Source of the DNA: Deinococcus marmoris DSM 12784
Lineage (GTDB): Bacteria > Deinococcota > Deinococci > Deinococcales > Deinococcaceae
Length of the DNA stretch: 53,619 nt
Assembly: GCF_000701405.1 (NCBI RefSeq)
Contig: NZ_JNIV01000019.1
Coordinates: 1-53,619 of the forward strand
Reading direction: 5' to 3'
Position numbers and translations under genes: made by a program. Numbering within the stretch: position 1 is the first letter of the stretch; each line of letters begins with the position of its first letter. Below are positions 1 through 11,679 of this stretch, one piece after another. The notes beneath the pieces are model-generated. The model saw nothing but the letters and a program-made list of their open reading frames with translations. It ran no database searches and was not told the DNA's origin.

Positions 1-229
1 CGCCCAGCCGCACGAGGAGTTCCGGTACGCTCCATTGGAGCGTATTCCACGGGAGGGCCTTTTGAAACCATCGGCGGAAGGTACGTTCGTGGAGTCCGCT
101 GTAACGGCTGAGATTCAGGGCATTGATTCGGCCAGGAATGGCCTGCCACACCGGCATCAGGTGGAGGAAAAAACGCTGTTGGGCAGCGGGGAGATTGAGC
201 AGGGTGAGCAGCACAGGTAAAATAGTCAT
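1..229 (-). CDS. Insertion-sequence transposase, N-terminal part (cut by window edge)
   Basis: Reading leftwards from an ATG preceded by AAGGAG, the frame stays open to the window edge for 76 codons. It begins MTILPVLLTLLNLP and continues with AIPGRINALNLSRYSGL and HERTFRRWF. This Arg/Trp-rich helical N-terminus looks like the DNA-binding part of an IS4-type DDE transposase, but the catalytic domain lies outside the window, so the family is tentative. Catalysis of IS transposition is the expected role. The IS end should lie somewhere around 280-300; I could not identify a terminal inverted repeat because only one end is present. The gene is next to dnaN but transcribed away from it. Confidence 0.6.
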   Translation of the reverse strand, partial: MTILPVLLTLLNLPAAQQRFFLHLMPVWQAIPGRINALNLSRYSGLHERTFRRWFQKALPWNTLQWSVPELLVRLG

Positions 230-230
230 T

Positions 231-277
231 GGGTCTCCTTGGGTGTGGGCTTGAGAACCTCACCCTACCGGAGACCC
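231..277 (-). promoter_or_regulatory. RBS-sequestering hairpin upstream of the transposase
   Basis: On the minus strand GGGTCTCC (277-270) is the exact complement of GGAGACCC (238-231), which contains the Shine-Dalgarno of the transposase. An inner pair GGGTG/CACCC (265-261 with 245-241) extends the stem. A transcript entering from outside would fold the RBS away, while a transcript starting inside the stem would not. Such protection against read-through expression is known in several insertion sequences; applying it here is inference. Confidence 0.5.
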
Positions 278-293
278 GTTTTTTGGGCCACCC

Positions 294-434
294 CTACTTT
301 TCGTCAAAACTGTCCGAACCATTGCTATCTGTCGTTGAGGTGGCAGCAATGACCAGAGTTAACGCAACTAAAGCGATAATGGCAAGCAACAGACGATAAA
401 AAGACGGGTTCAAAAATTTTCTCCCAATCGGCAT
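294..434 (-). CDS. Possible small single-span membrane protein (46 aa)
   Basis: The predicted peptide has a basic N-terminus (MPIGRKFLN), one hydrophobic helix (YRLLLAIIALVALTLVIAA, about residues 13-31) and a polar acidic tail (STTDSNGSDSFDEK). The start at 434 has a weak AGGA about 11 nt upstream; an in-frame ATG at 521 would add 29 residues without membrane character. It lies between the IS end and dnaN, and its stop is within about 20 bp of the presumed IS boundary, so its C-terminus may have been altered by the insertion. No family recognised. The 435-652 stretch before dnaN shows no other convincing gene. Confidence 0.35.
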   Translation of the reverse strand: MPIGRKFLNPSFYRLLLAIIALVALTLVIAATSTTDSNGSDSFDEK

Positions 435-652
435 CCGCACCCAAATCCTCGGACCAACTCTTGAGATGAAAGCTGGGGGCGAGTAACGTAGGCACACGGA
501 AGGAGCGTGACGCAAAGCCACTTTTCTTCTGGACTGTTGGGCGATCCTGATTCTTGGCGGAAGGCGGATCGCCCATGCTCTTTTGCTCTGCTAGATCATT
601 TCGTCCTCCAGTGAGTATCCATATATGCCCCGTAACGGCCCCCACTGGCCCC

Positions 653-1741
653 TTAGACGCGCAGCGTGACCATGACAGCCATGTAGCCACCTCCACCGCT
701 TGCGCGGAAGATGGCGGGGCTTGTAGAGCCGGAGAAGAGAAGCTCGGCTTCCCCCTCGATTGGACCCAAGGCGTCGAGGACATGCCGGGCGTTGAAAGCC
801 AGGCTCATGGCCGGTTCCACGCCGCCCTGCGTGACGGTCAGGGTGTCCTGCGCGCGGCCATAATCGCCCTCGGCGGCCAGGCGCAACTGGCCCTCGGACA
901 CCAGAAATTCCACGCGGTTGTTGGCGTTTTTGTCGGCCAGCACGGCTACGCGGTTCACTGCTTCCTTGAGGGCGGTGGCGGGCAACGTGACCTGAAGCTT
1001 GATGTCCTTGGGGATCACGCGCTCGTAATCGGGGAAGTCGCCGTCCAGCAGCTTGAGGTTCATCCGCACGCGGTCCGTGGTCACGCTGAGCATGCCCTCG
1101 CCGTAGGTGAACCGGGCCTCGCCGTCCTTCAGCACACGGATCAGCTCATCGACACTGCGGGCCGGGATGATCAGGTTTCTGCCGTCACCGCTGACCGGAA
1201 AATCGCGGATCGCCACCCGGTAGCCGTCGCTGGCCACCACACGGGCCGAGCCGGTATCCGCGTGGTGTTCGAGCTTGATGCCCCGGAAGACCGCCTGAAA
1301 AGCCTCGTTGCTGGCGGCGTAGCGCACGCTGCCCAGGGCGCGGGCCAGTTCCTCGGCGTTCAGGCTCAGGTCCGCGTTGCTGGGGAAGCTCAGGGGCGGG
1401 TACGCCTCGGTGTCGCCGGTCTGCAACTTGAAATCCGAGCCGCCCGAACGCACCGCCAGCTCCTGCCCCACCAGTTCCAGTTCCACCAGTTCGCCGCCCA
1501 GGTTGCGGACAATCTGCGCGAAAAGGTGCGCCGGGACAACAAAATCCTTCGGCTCCTGCACCTCGGCGGGCACGAAGCACGACAGGTCGATTTCCAGATT
1601 CGTGCCGCTCAGCGTCAGCCCTGCCTCGCTGGCCTCGACCTTCAGCGAGGTCAGGAGGGGGTTGCTGCTGCGGCTGGGGACCACGCGTTCCAGCAGACCC
1701 AGGCCCTCGCTCAAGGTTTTTTTAGTGACGTGCGCTTTCAT
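653..1741 (-). CDS. dnaN: DNA polymerase III beta sliding clamp
   Basis: 362 residues, the usual length of the family. It forms the ring-shaped homodimer that tethers DNA polymerase III and repair proteins to DNA. Recognisable features are the N-terminus [21 protein letters not shown], the internal [12 protein letters not shown] and SDGYRVA stretches, and a C-terminus ending [10 protein letters not shown], the segment that lines the client-peptide pocket. The ATG has AGAGG about 8 nt upstream. It lies downstream of dnaA in the same orientation with oriC between them, the common bacterial dnaA-oriC-dnaN order. The start is well supported. Confidence 0.97.
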   Translation of the reverse strand: MKAHVTKKTLSEGLGLLERVVPSRSSNPLLTSLKVEASEAGLTLSGTNLEIDLSCFVPAEVQEPKDFVVPAHLFAQIVRNLGGELVELELVGQELAVRSGGSDFKLQTGDTEAYPPLSFPSNADLSLNAEELARALGSVRYAASNEAFQAVFRGIKLEHHADTGSARVVASDGYRVAIRDFPVSGDGRNLIIPARSVDELIRVLKDGEARFTYGEGMLSVTTDRVRMNLKLLDGDFPDYERVIPKDIKLQVTLPATALKEAVNRVAVLADKNANNRVEFLVSEGQLRLAAEGDYGRAQDTLTVTQGGVEPAMSLAFNARHVLDALGPIEGEAELLFSGSTSPAIFRASGGGGYMAVMVTLRV

Positions 1742-1858
1742 GCCTGGACCTCTGCGGTGACTTGCCTGATTTGCGGGGGTTTGATTTTTTGCAGTCTGGC
1801 TTTTTTCTGCGCGGATTCCATCTGGAGATTCTGGCTCATTTCAGGGTCTCACTTTTTG

Positions 1859-2166
1859 GACTGAGTCTAGATTTTCTGGATTAGCTTCCAACCTCTATCT
1901 CTTACCTGTCTTTAAATAACTATAAAAGATAGTAGTAGTAGTAATAGGGCCTGTGGAAACTGTGGAAAAGTGCCTTGCGACTGCGCTGGGCGCAGGTTTG
2001 GCCTGTGGACAAAATTGTGGATAAGTGGCACTTGCCTGTGGATAACCTGTGGATAAAAAGGGGGGTTATCCACAGGGGTGGAAAAAGCCCGAGTTATCCA
2101 CAATTTTATCCACAGAAAAAACGGGGTTATCCACAGGTTATCCACAGGTTTATCCACAGCTTGTGA
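1859..2166. other. oriC: Chromosomal replication origin oriC
   Basis: Between dnaA and dnaN are nine perfect DnaA boxes. Three read TGTGGATAA on this strand (2016-2024, 2037-2045, 2048-2056) and six read TTATCCACA (2066-2074, 2094-2102, 2106-2114, 2127-2135, 2138-2146, 2150-2158). A one-mismatch box lies at 2004-2012 and two weaker ones at 1952-1960 and 1961-1969. Neighbouring boxes are often 11-12 bp apart, one helical turn, so bound DnaA would line up on one face. The dnaN-proximal side (about 1870-1947) is AT-rich and is the expected duplex-unwinding element. Short reading frames across the boxes are by-products of the repeats. Confidence 0.95.
1930..1969 (+). other. DnaA-trio unwinding element (BUS) of oriC
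   Basis: Six consecutive triplets TAG TAG TAG TAG TAA TAG (1930-1947) are followed by a GC spacer GGCC (1948-1951) and two tandem imperfect DnaA boxes, TGTGGAAAC (1952-1960) and TGTGGAAAA (1961-1969). This is the order described for the basal unwinding system of bacterial origins: box, GC-rich spacer, DnaA-trios. DnaA loads from the boxes onto one strand of the trios to open the duplex. The AT-rich stretch TTTAAATAACTATAAAAGA lies immediately on the dnaN side. Confidence 0.8.
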
Positions 2167-2234
2167 AACTCCGCACACCGTTTTGGAACGGGTTTTGGAA
2201 CTTATTTAAGTGGCAGGAGAATCTGATGACAGGA

Positions 2235-3620
<1,386 letters not shown>

Positions 3621-3676
3621 AGGCGCGCACCTCCCTTCCGTAATGCGTAGCGTGAGGCAGCATATCACCCATATCC

Positions 3677-3690
3677 TGGCCTCCCGGCCA
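3677..3690. promoter_or_regulatory. Small palindrome in the dnaA leader
   Basis: TGGCC-TCCC-GGCCA forms a 5-bp stem in the 86-bp gap between the epimerase stop and the dnaA ATC. It lacks a T-run, so it is a poor terminator, and dnaA may be partly read through from the epimerase gene. I could not assign a convincing -35/-10 pair for dnaA here. Confidence 0.3.
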
Positions 3691-3706
3691 AGTTGGGTGA
3701 GCCGGA

Positions 3707-4669
3707 TTAGCCGCCCAGCGACGCCAGAATTTCCGCTTCGCGCTCAGGCGTCAGGGTGTATTGAAGGTCCGCGTCTTTGCTCCATTCCCGCGTATCGCGC
3801 GCCGTCACCGCCGGGTCGGTCAGGGTCAGGCCTGCTGCCATCGCCCGCGCGTTGTCCACGTCCATCATGCCGCCCTGCTCGCCGTCTGCGGAGAGATAGA
3901 CGGGCAGTTCTTTAGAGCCTAGGCCGTTCGCCTCCAGCGTCTTGCCGTCCACCCAGACCGGACCTGAGACGCCCAGCACGTTCATAAACTCCGTCCAGCT
4001 AATTCGCGGCCCGGACATGTTGAAGGTGCCGTCGGTGCCGTCCTCTACCACCTTGACCGTGAAACGCGCCAGATCGCGGGCGTCAATGACTTGAAGATAA
4101 TCCTGGCCGTCGCCGGGGGCCAGCACGGTTTCTCCACGCGCGGCGCGGTCCACCCAGTACGGGTAGCGCGCGGTGTGATCGAACGGCCCGGCGACGATCT
4201 GCGGGCGCAGCACCGTGCAGTGTTCGCCGTAGACCTCGTGGACGATGTTCTCGCAGGTGACCTTGAGGGGGCCGTAGGTCTTGCCCGAAACCTCGGTCAC
4301 TTCCTCGGCGGCGGGTGCGGACAGGGGATCGTCCTCGCGCACCGGATGGCGCTCCGGCTCGGCGTAGACACTGACGGTGCTGACGAAAACGTAGCGCCCC
4401 ACGCGGCCCTGCAAGGCCGAGGCACTGGCGCGGACCTGCTGGGGCGTGTAGCCGCTGACATCCACGCAGGCGTCCCACTCCCGGCCTTCCAGCGCGCTCA
4501 GGCCCGCCGCGCCCTCGTTGCGGTCCCCGTGCAGGCGCTCGACGACTTCGGGCAGTTCGTCCTTTGATTTGCCGCGCGTCAGGACCGTGACCTTGTGGCC
4601 CGAATCCAGAAACGCTTCCACGATATGCCGCCCCACGAACTGCGTGCCGCCCAGAATCAGGATGTTCAT
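3707..4669 (-). CDS. NAD-dependent epimerase/dehydratase (extended SDR family)
   Basis: 320 residues with the nucleotide-binding motif [10 protein letters not shown] at residues 7-16 and a Rossmann fold typical of extended short-chain dehydrogenases acting on nucleotide sugars or similar compounds. The catalytic region reads [14 protein letters not shown] with the Tyr/Lys pair probably in [10 protein letters not shown]. It resembles the small epimerase-like proteins related to plastid CSP41, so a true sugar epimerase activity is not certain. A TATGGT box 6 nt before the ATG suggests a leaderless transcript. It diverges from the next gene with only 32 bp between start codons, and reads towards dnaA. 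Confidence 0.8.
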   Translation of the reverse strand: MNILILGGTQFVGRHIVEAFLDSGHKVTVLTRGKSKDELPEVVERLHGDRNEGAAGLSALEGREWDACVDVSGYTPQQVRASASALQGRVGRYVFVSTVSVYAEPERHPVREDDPLSAPAAEEVTEVSGKTYGPLKVTCENIVHEVYGEHCTVLRPQIVAGPFDHTARYPYWVDRAARGETVLAPGDGQDYLQVIDARDLARFTVKVVEDGTDGTFNMSGPRISWTEFMNVLGVSGPVWVDGKTLEANGLGSKELPVYLSADGEQGGMMDVDNARAMAAGLTLTDPAVTARDTREWSKDADLQYTLTPEREAEILASLGG

Positions 4670-4701
4670 AGCCCCACCATAGAGCGGGCAGAATAGGGGG
4701 T
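4670..4701. promoter_or_regulatory. 32-bp divergent promoter region, both sides apparently leaderless
   Basis: The minus-strand -10 TATGGT (4681-4676) lies 6 nt from the epimerase ATG. The plus-strand -10-like CAGAAT (4689-4694) lies 7 nt from the DUF7009-like ATG. There is no room for 5' untranslated leaders, and each -35 region would fall near or inside the opposite gene. Confidence 0.5.
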
Positions 4702-4989
4702 ATGAAAGTTCGCTTCACCCGCCAGGGCGTCCGCGTCCGCATCGATGATCTGGAACTTACCGCGCTGCAAAGAGGCGAGGCGTTGATGCTGGAGACGCTG
4801 TGGCCGGGCGGAGGCTGGACGCTCAGCCTCGATCCGCTTTCGGATGGCATTGAGGGCGTTGACGGCCATCTGCGCGCCGGGATGAAAAGTCTGCTGCCTG
4901 AGCTGGCCGAACCTGCGCGCGAGGGCGTGACGTTGCCGGGGCCGCCGCGTGTGGATGTGGAGAAGGATTTCGGGCCTCAGCATGGGTGA
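4702..4989 (+). CDS. Small DUF7009-like conserved protein
   Basis: 95 residues beginning MKVRFTRQGVRVRIDDLEL and ending VDVEKDFGPQHG. The opening beta-strand pair (MKxRF...VRxR) and the VEKDF close resemble the DUF7009 proteins of unknown function, but this is from memory of the family pattern. No signal peptide, membrane span or cysteine motif is visible, so it is probably cytosolic. The probable start is the ATG 7 nt after CAGAAT; AGGGGG directly before it is too close to act as a normal Shine-Dalgarno. A dispersed repeat follows about 40 bp after the stop. Confidence 0.6.
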   Translation: MKVRFTRQGVRVRIDDLELTALQRGEALMLETLWPGGGWTLSLDPLSDGIEGVDGHLRAGMKSLLPELAEPAREGVTLPGPPRVDVEKDFGPQHG

Positions 4990-5027
4990 CCGGCTCCGCG
5001 ATGTTCCAGGGTGGCTCCCACGGTCCC

Positions 5028-5075
5028 ACCCCTCAGTCCGCTACGCAGCCAGCTCCCCTCAAAAGGGAGCCAAGG
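5028..5075 (+). repeat. Dispersed palindromic repeat, copy A
   Basis: About 48 bp starting ACCCCTCAGTCCGC, with an internal stem GCTCCC...GGGAGC and ending CCAAGG. It is nearly identical to the copies at 40892-40940 (inverted) and 41571-41619, and related to 41650-41696. It sits in the gap between the DUF7009-like gene and the end of dprA, where the stem might also help end transcripts. Confidence 0.8.
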
Positions 5076-5085
5076 AGATTTACGC

Positions 5086-6174
5086 TCAGCGCCGCGCCCA
5101 CCGTCCGCCCACTTCCTCGGCCAGGCCCATCAGTTGCAGCATGACCAGCGCGGTCTGAAGCTCGGGCAGGGGCAGGCCCGTCGTGGCCTGGAGATCGTCC
5201 AGCGTGGCGGGGGCGGTCAGGGACTTCAGCACGCGGGCCTGCTCGGGTGGCAGATCGGGAATAGGAGCGGTGGGGGCCTGACCCCAGCCCAGTTCATCCA
5301 GCACGTCCTGGGCCGTTTCGGTCAGCACCGCGCCGTCGCGAAGCAGGGCATGTGGGCCAGCGGCGCGGGGATCGCCTGCTCTGCCCGGCACCGCAAAGAC
5401 TGTGCGCCCGCATTCCAGCGCATGGGTGGCAGTGATCAGCGAACCGGATTTGCGTTCGCCCTCCACCACCAGCGTTCCGGCGGAAAGTGCGGCGATCAAA
5501 CGGTTCCTCGTTGGGAAGTGGTGCTGCGCCGGGCCAGTGTCCAGCGGGTATTCGCTGATCAGGGTCAGGCGTTCGGCCAGCCGCTCGTTCTCGCGCGGGT
5601 AGATCACGTTGACGGCGCAGCCCAGCACGCCGATGCTCTGGCCGCCGGCCTCCACCGCCGCGCCGTGCGCTGCCGTGTCGATGCCGCGCGCCAGTCCGCT
5701 GACGATCACCACGCCCGCCCGCGCCAGATCGCCGGAAATCCTGCGGGTCAGGCTGACCGCATACGGACTGGCCGCCCGCGTGCCCACGATGCCCACGGCG
5801 CGCGGTACCACATCCAGTTCGGGCAAGTCGCCCAGCACCCACAGCACCGGGGGCGGGTCAATCAGGGCCTCCAGCGCCGCCGGATAGCCGTCCAGCCCCC
5901 GGCCCAGCAGGGTCACGCCCATGCGCGCGGCCTTTTCCAGTTCGGCCTGTGCGCCCGCCGCTGCTTTGGGGTTGCCCATGCCGGCCACACTTTTAGAGTC
6001 CAGTCCCGGCACGTCACGCAGCTTTAGCAGAGGCGCATGCAGGGCCGCCCGCGCGCTGCCGAAATGCCGCCGCAAAGATTCGATCCTGCGCGGCCCCAGG
6101 TTGGGGGTCAGGCGCAGGATCAGCAGGGCCAGCAGTTCGGAGGCGGCGTCGGAGGTCTGGGCGGCAGTGGTCAC
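5086..6174 (-). CDS. dprA: DNA-processing protein DprA
   Basis: 362 residues. DprA binds incoming single-stranded DNA during natural transformation and loads RecA. The order is an N-terminal helical/HhH-like region ([18 protein letters not shown]), the Rossmann core with [27 protein letters not shown], the signature [13 protein letters not shown] and GSLITATHA, and a C-terminal winged helix (about 300-355). The start is a GTG 6 nt after the -10 box TATGCT and lacks a Shine-Dalgarno, so a leaderless mRNA is likely. Deinococcus is naturally competent, which fits. The gene lies within 4 kb of oriC. Confidence 0.95.
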   Translation of the reverse strand: MTTAAQTSDAASELLALLILRLTPNLGPRRIESLRRHFGSARAALHAPLLKLRDVPGLDSKSVAGMGNPKAAAGAQAELEKAARMGVTLLGRGLDGYPAALEALIDPPPVLWVLGDLPELDVVPRAVGIVGTRAASPYAVSLTRRISGDLARAGVVIVSGLARGIDTAAHGAAVEAGGQSIGVLGCAVNVIYPRENERLAERLTLISEYPLDTGPAQHHFPTRNRLIAALSAGTLVVEGERKSGSLITATHALECGRTVFAVPGRAGDPRAAGPHALLRDGAVLTETAQDVLDELGWGQAPTAPIPDLPPEQARVLKSLTAPATLDDLQATTGLPLPELQTALVMLQLMGLAEEVGGRWARR

Positions 6175-6180
6175 GCGGTC

Positions 6181-6186
6181 AGCATA
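6181..6186 (-). promoter_or_regulatory. -10 box of a leaderless dprA transcript
   Basis: TATGCT on the minus strand ends 6 nt before the GTG of dprA, placing the transcription start on or next to the start codon. Confidence 0.5.
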
Positions 6187-6223
6187 GCGGGGCGGCGGTC
6201 CCAGACACGCTGCCCCAGTCTAT

Positions 6224-6856
6224 TTACGCCTCGGGATTCCGGTGAAAACGGCGACGGAAGCGGGCGTGCAGGTTCTGCGTGTTTTCTGCCGTCTGTGCCG
6301 CCACTGCGCTGTGAATGATGCGGCCCCCGCGCGAGGTGGCCCCCACCACCAGACCCGCCGCGATCAGCACCAGATTCTTGATGATGTACTGCCCTTCCAG
6401 GGTGGGCACCCACGGCACGATCTTGAACGTTTCGGTGGGAAAGAACACCAGCGGCAGGAACGTGCCCGCCATCTGCGCGAACAGCAGCAGCAGGGTCAGG
6501 CGCAGGAAACGCCCGGACAGCAGCCCCAGCCCGATCAGGCATTCCCAGGTGGCCAGCACCGGCAGGCTGACCTTCGGCGAGACCTGGCCGAAGGTCAGGA
6601 CCGAGATGGTGTTGGTGGCGAGGTCCTGCGCCACGCTCAGGCCCGGAAAGAACTTCTGCACGCCGAACCAGAAGAACACCACGCCCAGCGCCAGCCGCAG
6701 CAGCAGAATGCCGTGTCGCGCCCACCAGCCCACCATGCGGAGTTCCAGCGCGTCGATCTTCCAGGCCAGGGTGTCTCTCGTTGCGGGCACCATGGCCACC
6801 GGGGAAGTGGGGCGAAGGGGCAGGGCGGTCTTGAACTCGGTTTCATTGCGGGTCAT
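6224..6856 (-). CDS. DoxX/DUF417-like membrane protein
   Basis: 210 residues with four predicted hydrophobic helices: HGILLLRLALGVVFFWFG, VLATWECLIGLGLL, LTLLLLFAQMAGTFLPLVFF and YIIKNLVLIAAGLVVGA. The pattern LRLALGxVFFWFGxxKF followed by a helix with a Trp-Glu pair matches the DoxX/YkgB (DUF417) group of small four-helix membrane proteins. Members are linked to quinone or thiol chemistry, but no function can be given here. The cytosolic N-terminus of about 45 residues is longer than usual. A GGAG Shine-Dalgarno precedes the ATG. Confidence 0.75.
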   Translation of the reverse strand: MTRNETEFKTALPLRPTSPVAMVPATRDTLAWKIDALELRMVGWWARHGILLLRLALGVVFFWFGVQKFFPGLSVAQDLATNTISVLTFGQVSPKVSLPVLATWECLIGLGLLSGRFLRLTLLLLFAQMAGTFLPLVFFPTETFKIVPWVPTLEGQYIIKNLVLIAAGLVVGATSRGGRIIHSAVAAQTAENTQNLHARFRRRFHRNPEA

Positions 6857-7031
6857 AAATTCTCCGTCGGCGTGGGGATCACCTGAACAGAGATATGCGA
6901 AAGTTCACCAATTGGATGATGTCACTGCTGGAAACGCCCTGGCGGGACATCCATCTTGCCCCGCCCCGCCACTCATTTTTCTGGAGGGCAGGCGGGTCTA
7001 ATCCCCAGCCGTCTCCTCTTCATTGCCCGCT

Positions 7032-8417
7032 CTAGTCCTCGTCCCCCAGCGCCGCGCCGGGAATACTCAGCACGAACTGAGCGCCGCCACCAGGGTGGTT
7101 GCCGCCGCTCAGGTGGCCGCCGTGCATCACCGCGATCTGCCGCGAGACGCTCAGGCCCAGACCGCTGCTGCCCGCGCCGCTGATGAACGGCTCGAAGATG
7201 CGCTCGCCCAGTTCGGGGGGCAGGCCGGGACCGCTGTCGCGCACGGTGAAGGTCAGGTGGTCCGCCTTTTCTTCCAGGGTCAGTTTCACGCTGCCCTCTG
7301 GTCCTGCGGCGCGGCGGGCGTTCGCCAGCAGGTTGCGGACGGCCTGCGTTAATCGGTCCGGGTCGCACAGGATGCCGCCGGTCCAGTCACCCTCGTACAG
7401 CGTGCCGGGCACCAGCCGCTCCAGCCGTTCCTGCAAGGTGCGCGCCGGGATGTAATGCCACGCCAGCTTCAGCTCCAGTTGACCGCGTGCCAGTTGCATC
7501 AGGTCCTGGGTGGTAAAGGTCAGTTCGTCGGCCACCAGCGCGGCGCGGCGCACTTCCGGGTCGTCGGTGCGTTCCTCGGCGCGGCGCAGACTGGCCTGCA
7601 ACACGGTCAGGGGTGCGCCCAGCTCATGCACGATCTGGCCCAGCAGTTGCTTCTCGCGGGCCTGCCCGGCCTCGATGCGGACCAGCAGGCGGTTGATGGC
7701 GCTGAGCAGGCGGTGGACCTCGTCCTCGCGCGCAGGCAGGGGCAGCGTGGCAAGGCTGCGGCCAGGGTCGATCTGGTCTGCCAGATTCGCCGCCCCCTGC
7801 AACCCCGACAGTGCCCGGCGGCCCACCCACCAGCCCACCAGCAGCAGGATCAGCGGCGTGAACACCAGCGCGATCAGCAGGGCACTCGCGGCGCTCTGGC
7901 GGGCGGCGATCAGGTCGTCCTCGGGCAGACCCACCCACAGGGTCCCGAAGGCTCCAGCATCGCGCGTCGCCACCCGCACCGAGGTGTCCTGAATGGGAAC
8001 GCGCGATTGACCTTGAAAGGGGAAAGGAGCGTCGAAATAGGATTTTAAAATCGGACTGGCAAAGGCAACACGGTTGTCGCTGTCAATCACCATCGTGTAT
8101 GCACTGGCCCCGCCGACCGGTTTGCCCAGACCCGCGCCAACCGTGGTAATAGTTTCGGCCAGCGTATCGGCACGCTCATTCAGACGGTCATTGAATTGCT
8201 GATCCATACGCGCAAGAAGCAGCGTCACAACCCCCAGGCTGATCAGCATGATCAAAGCCAGCGCCAGAAGGCTGTAGGTGGCCGCCAGCCGGAAACGCAG
8301 GCTATGCCGCCACGCCACCCGCGCCGACGCCATTCCGGCCCCCGGCGTCAGCACCGCGCCCCGCCTGTGTGGTGCGGCGGGCGCAGCATTCGGGGCGGGG
8401 CGGGTGTCTGGCAACAT
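7032..8417 (-). CDS. Sensor histidine kinase
   Basis: 461 residues. Two membrane helices (about 43-69 and 177-199) bound a periplasmic sensor region of about 105 residues. Next come a HAMP-like linker, a HisKA box with the phosphorylated His264 in [11 protein letters not shown], and an HATPase domain with N box [10 protein letters not shown]1 DSGPGLP and G2 SGLGLSVS. The G in place of R in the usual HELRTPL is a small deviation. It follows the response regulator by 5 bp, so the two form a two-component pair. The stimulus is unknown; the secreted protein encoded upstream may be part of it. Confidence 0.92.
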   Translation of the reverse strand: MLPDTRPAPNAAPAAPHRRGAVLTPGAGMASARVAWRHSLRFRLAATYSLLALALIMLISLGVVTLLLARMDQQFNDRLNERADTLAETITTVGAGLGKPVGGASAYTMVIDSDNRVAFASPILKSYFDAPFPFQGQSRVPIQDTSVRVATRDAGAFGTLWVGLPEDDLIAARQSAASALLIALVFTPLILLLVGWWVGRRALSGLQGAANLADQIDPGRSLATLPLPAREDEVHRLLSAINRLLVRIEAGQAREKQLLGQIVHELGAPLTVLQASLRRAEERTDDPEVRRAALVADELTFTTQDLMQLARGQLELKLAWHYIPARTLQERLERLVPGTLYEGDWTGGILCDPDRLTQAVRNLLANARRAAGPEGSVKLTLEEKADHLTFTVRDSGPGLPPELGERIFEPFISGAGSSGLGLSVSRQIAVMHGGHLSGGNHPGGGAQFVLSIPGAALGDED

Positions 8418-8422
8418 CTGTT

Positions 8423-9082
<660 letters not shown>

Positions 9083-9108
9083 GCGGTCTCCTTGGGGGTG
9101 GGGCGGGT

Positions 9109-9588
9109 CTACTTGACGTCTTTGGCGGAACTGTCCTTAGCCGCGCCGCTTTTACCGGAACTTTCCTTGGCCGCCGTGTCTGTGGTCTTGAGACCCGGCA
9201 GGCTCAGGGAAAGTCCAGCAGGCTGCGCGCTGAGGGTCAGTTTAAAGGGAATCAGGAATTTGCCGAGGGTCAGGGAAGTGTTGGGGGCGCTGGCCCCGGC
9301 GGCACCCGGCACCTGCAAGGTCAGTTGCCCCTTGCTGAGGCTGCCGTTGTAGCTGCTCTTGAGGCCGGGGAAGGTGACGCGCGACTTTTCCTCGTCGGTC
9401 TGGGCGAACAGCACCACCACCGGGCCGTCATAGTCACCGACGAACTGCATGACCAGCTTGCTGCCGGTGGTCTCGCCGTCGCCCACTTTGGTCTGCAAAT
9501 CCCGGTCCCAGACCTGAACCTTCAGCGCCTCTGCCGCAGGGGCCAGGGCCGTCAGGCACAGCAGGGAAAGTAAAATGCGGGTCATCAT
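9109..9588 (-). CDS. Secreted protein of unknown function, first in a two-component operon
   Basis: 159 residues with a signal peptide ([21 protein letters not shown]) and a mature part rich in beta-strand patterns ([31 protein letters not shown]). It ends in a Ser/Lys/Ala/Asp-rich low-complexity tail ([19 protein letters not shown]). No cysteines or known motif. Position upstream of the regulator and kinase suggests co-expression and perhaps a role in sensing at the cell envelope; this is inference. An AGGAGA lies rather far (about 15 nt) from the ATG. Confidence 0.7.
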   Translation of the reverse strand: MMTRILLSLLCLTALAPAAEALKVQVWDRDLQTKVGDGETTGSKLVMQFVGDYDGPVVVLFAQTDEEKSRVTFPGLKSSYNGSLSKGQLTLQVPGAAGASAPNTSLTLGKFLIPFKLTLSAQPAGLSLSLPGLKTTDTAAKESSGKSGAAKDSSAKDVK

Positions 9589-9684
9589 GGCAGTGTAGGG
9601 GGTCTCCTGAGTGGGCGTGGGGGGGATAAAATGGATAGGGCTGCTCTGGCTGACCCCGGATGCCCCACCTTAAGCCTTCAAACT

Positions 9685-9714
9685 GACGCGCCCTTGATGA
9701 ATCTGAGGCGCGTC
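9685..9714. terminator. Hairpin between the E2 gene and the secreted-protein operon
   Basis: GACGCGCC and GGCGCGTC form an 8-bp perfect stem around a 14-nt loop. A T-rich stretch (TTTAT) follows on the plus side; on the minus side, where it would end the E2 transcript, only AGTTTG follows. Probably a weak terminator for the bkd operon. Confidence 0.5.
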
Positions 9715-9778
9715 TTTATCTGGACTTGGGGTTCGGTGGAATCAGGCGAACCCCTTCATTGAAATCACAGCGTTGGGA

Positions 9779-11326
<1,548 letters not shown>

Positions 11327-11388
11327 GGATTACCTCGGAGGTGGAATGTGGCTTGTGGGTTGCGGGACAACCCAGGAATCTGGCTTGC

Positions 11389-11634
11389 CTACCCGATCAC
11401 GAACATCCGCAGGACGCCGTAAAGCAGCAGTACGCCGCCCAGCACCTGAATCCAGCGTTCGCCCCTGCCGTAGATCACGGCACTGATCCCCAGCAGGACG
11501 AACATGAAACCGATGCTCAGGCGTTGCCACGGCTGGGGAAGATCGCCCGCCACGGCGTACACACCGAAGCCGATCATCAGCCCGATGGTGCCCAGCAGCG
11601 GACGCAGCAGGTCAGGGTTGAGCTTGAGCTTCAT
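11389..11634 (-). CDS. Small three-helix membrane protein inside the bkd cluster
   Basis: 81 residues with three hydrophobic stretches: LGTIGLMIGFGVYAV, LSIGFMFVLLGISAVIYG and VLGGVLLLYGVLRMFVI. No known motif. It lies between the E1beta and E2 genes with gaps of 45 and 62 bp, so it interrupts the expected E1beta-E2 coupling. It has its own -10 box TAAGCT (11646-11641) 6 nt before the ATG, suggesting separate leaderless expression. Confidence 0.7.
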   Translation of the reverse strand: MKLKLNPDLLRPLLGTIGLMIGFGVYAVAGDLPQPWQRLSIGFMFVLLGISAVIYGRGERWIQVLGGVLLLYGVLRMFVIG

Positions 11635-11679
11635 GGGCGCAGCTTAACGCGGGCACTCTGTATGGGCGGCAGGCGGCTG

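Noticed and set aside
325..783. 152-codon minus frame overlapping the dnaN end
   Set aside because: Overlaps the dnaN 3' end in another frame, lacks a ribosome-binding site and shows no domain-like pattern.
554..1864. Long plus-strand open frame of 436 codons over dnaN
   Set aside because: It is antisense to the clearly conserved dnaN; its composition (Gln/His/Gly/Ala-rich) is the usual mirror of a GC-rich gene.
1912..2178. Apparent repeat peptides in both strands across oriC
   Set aside because: They are translations of tandem DnaA boxes (VDNLWI/VIHR repeats), not genes.
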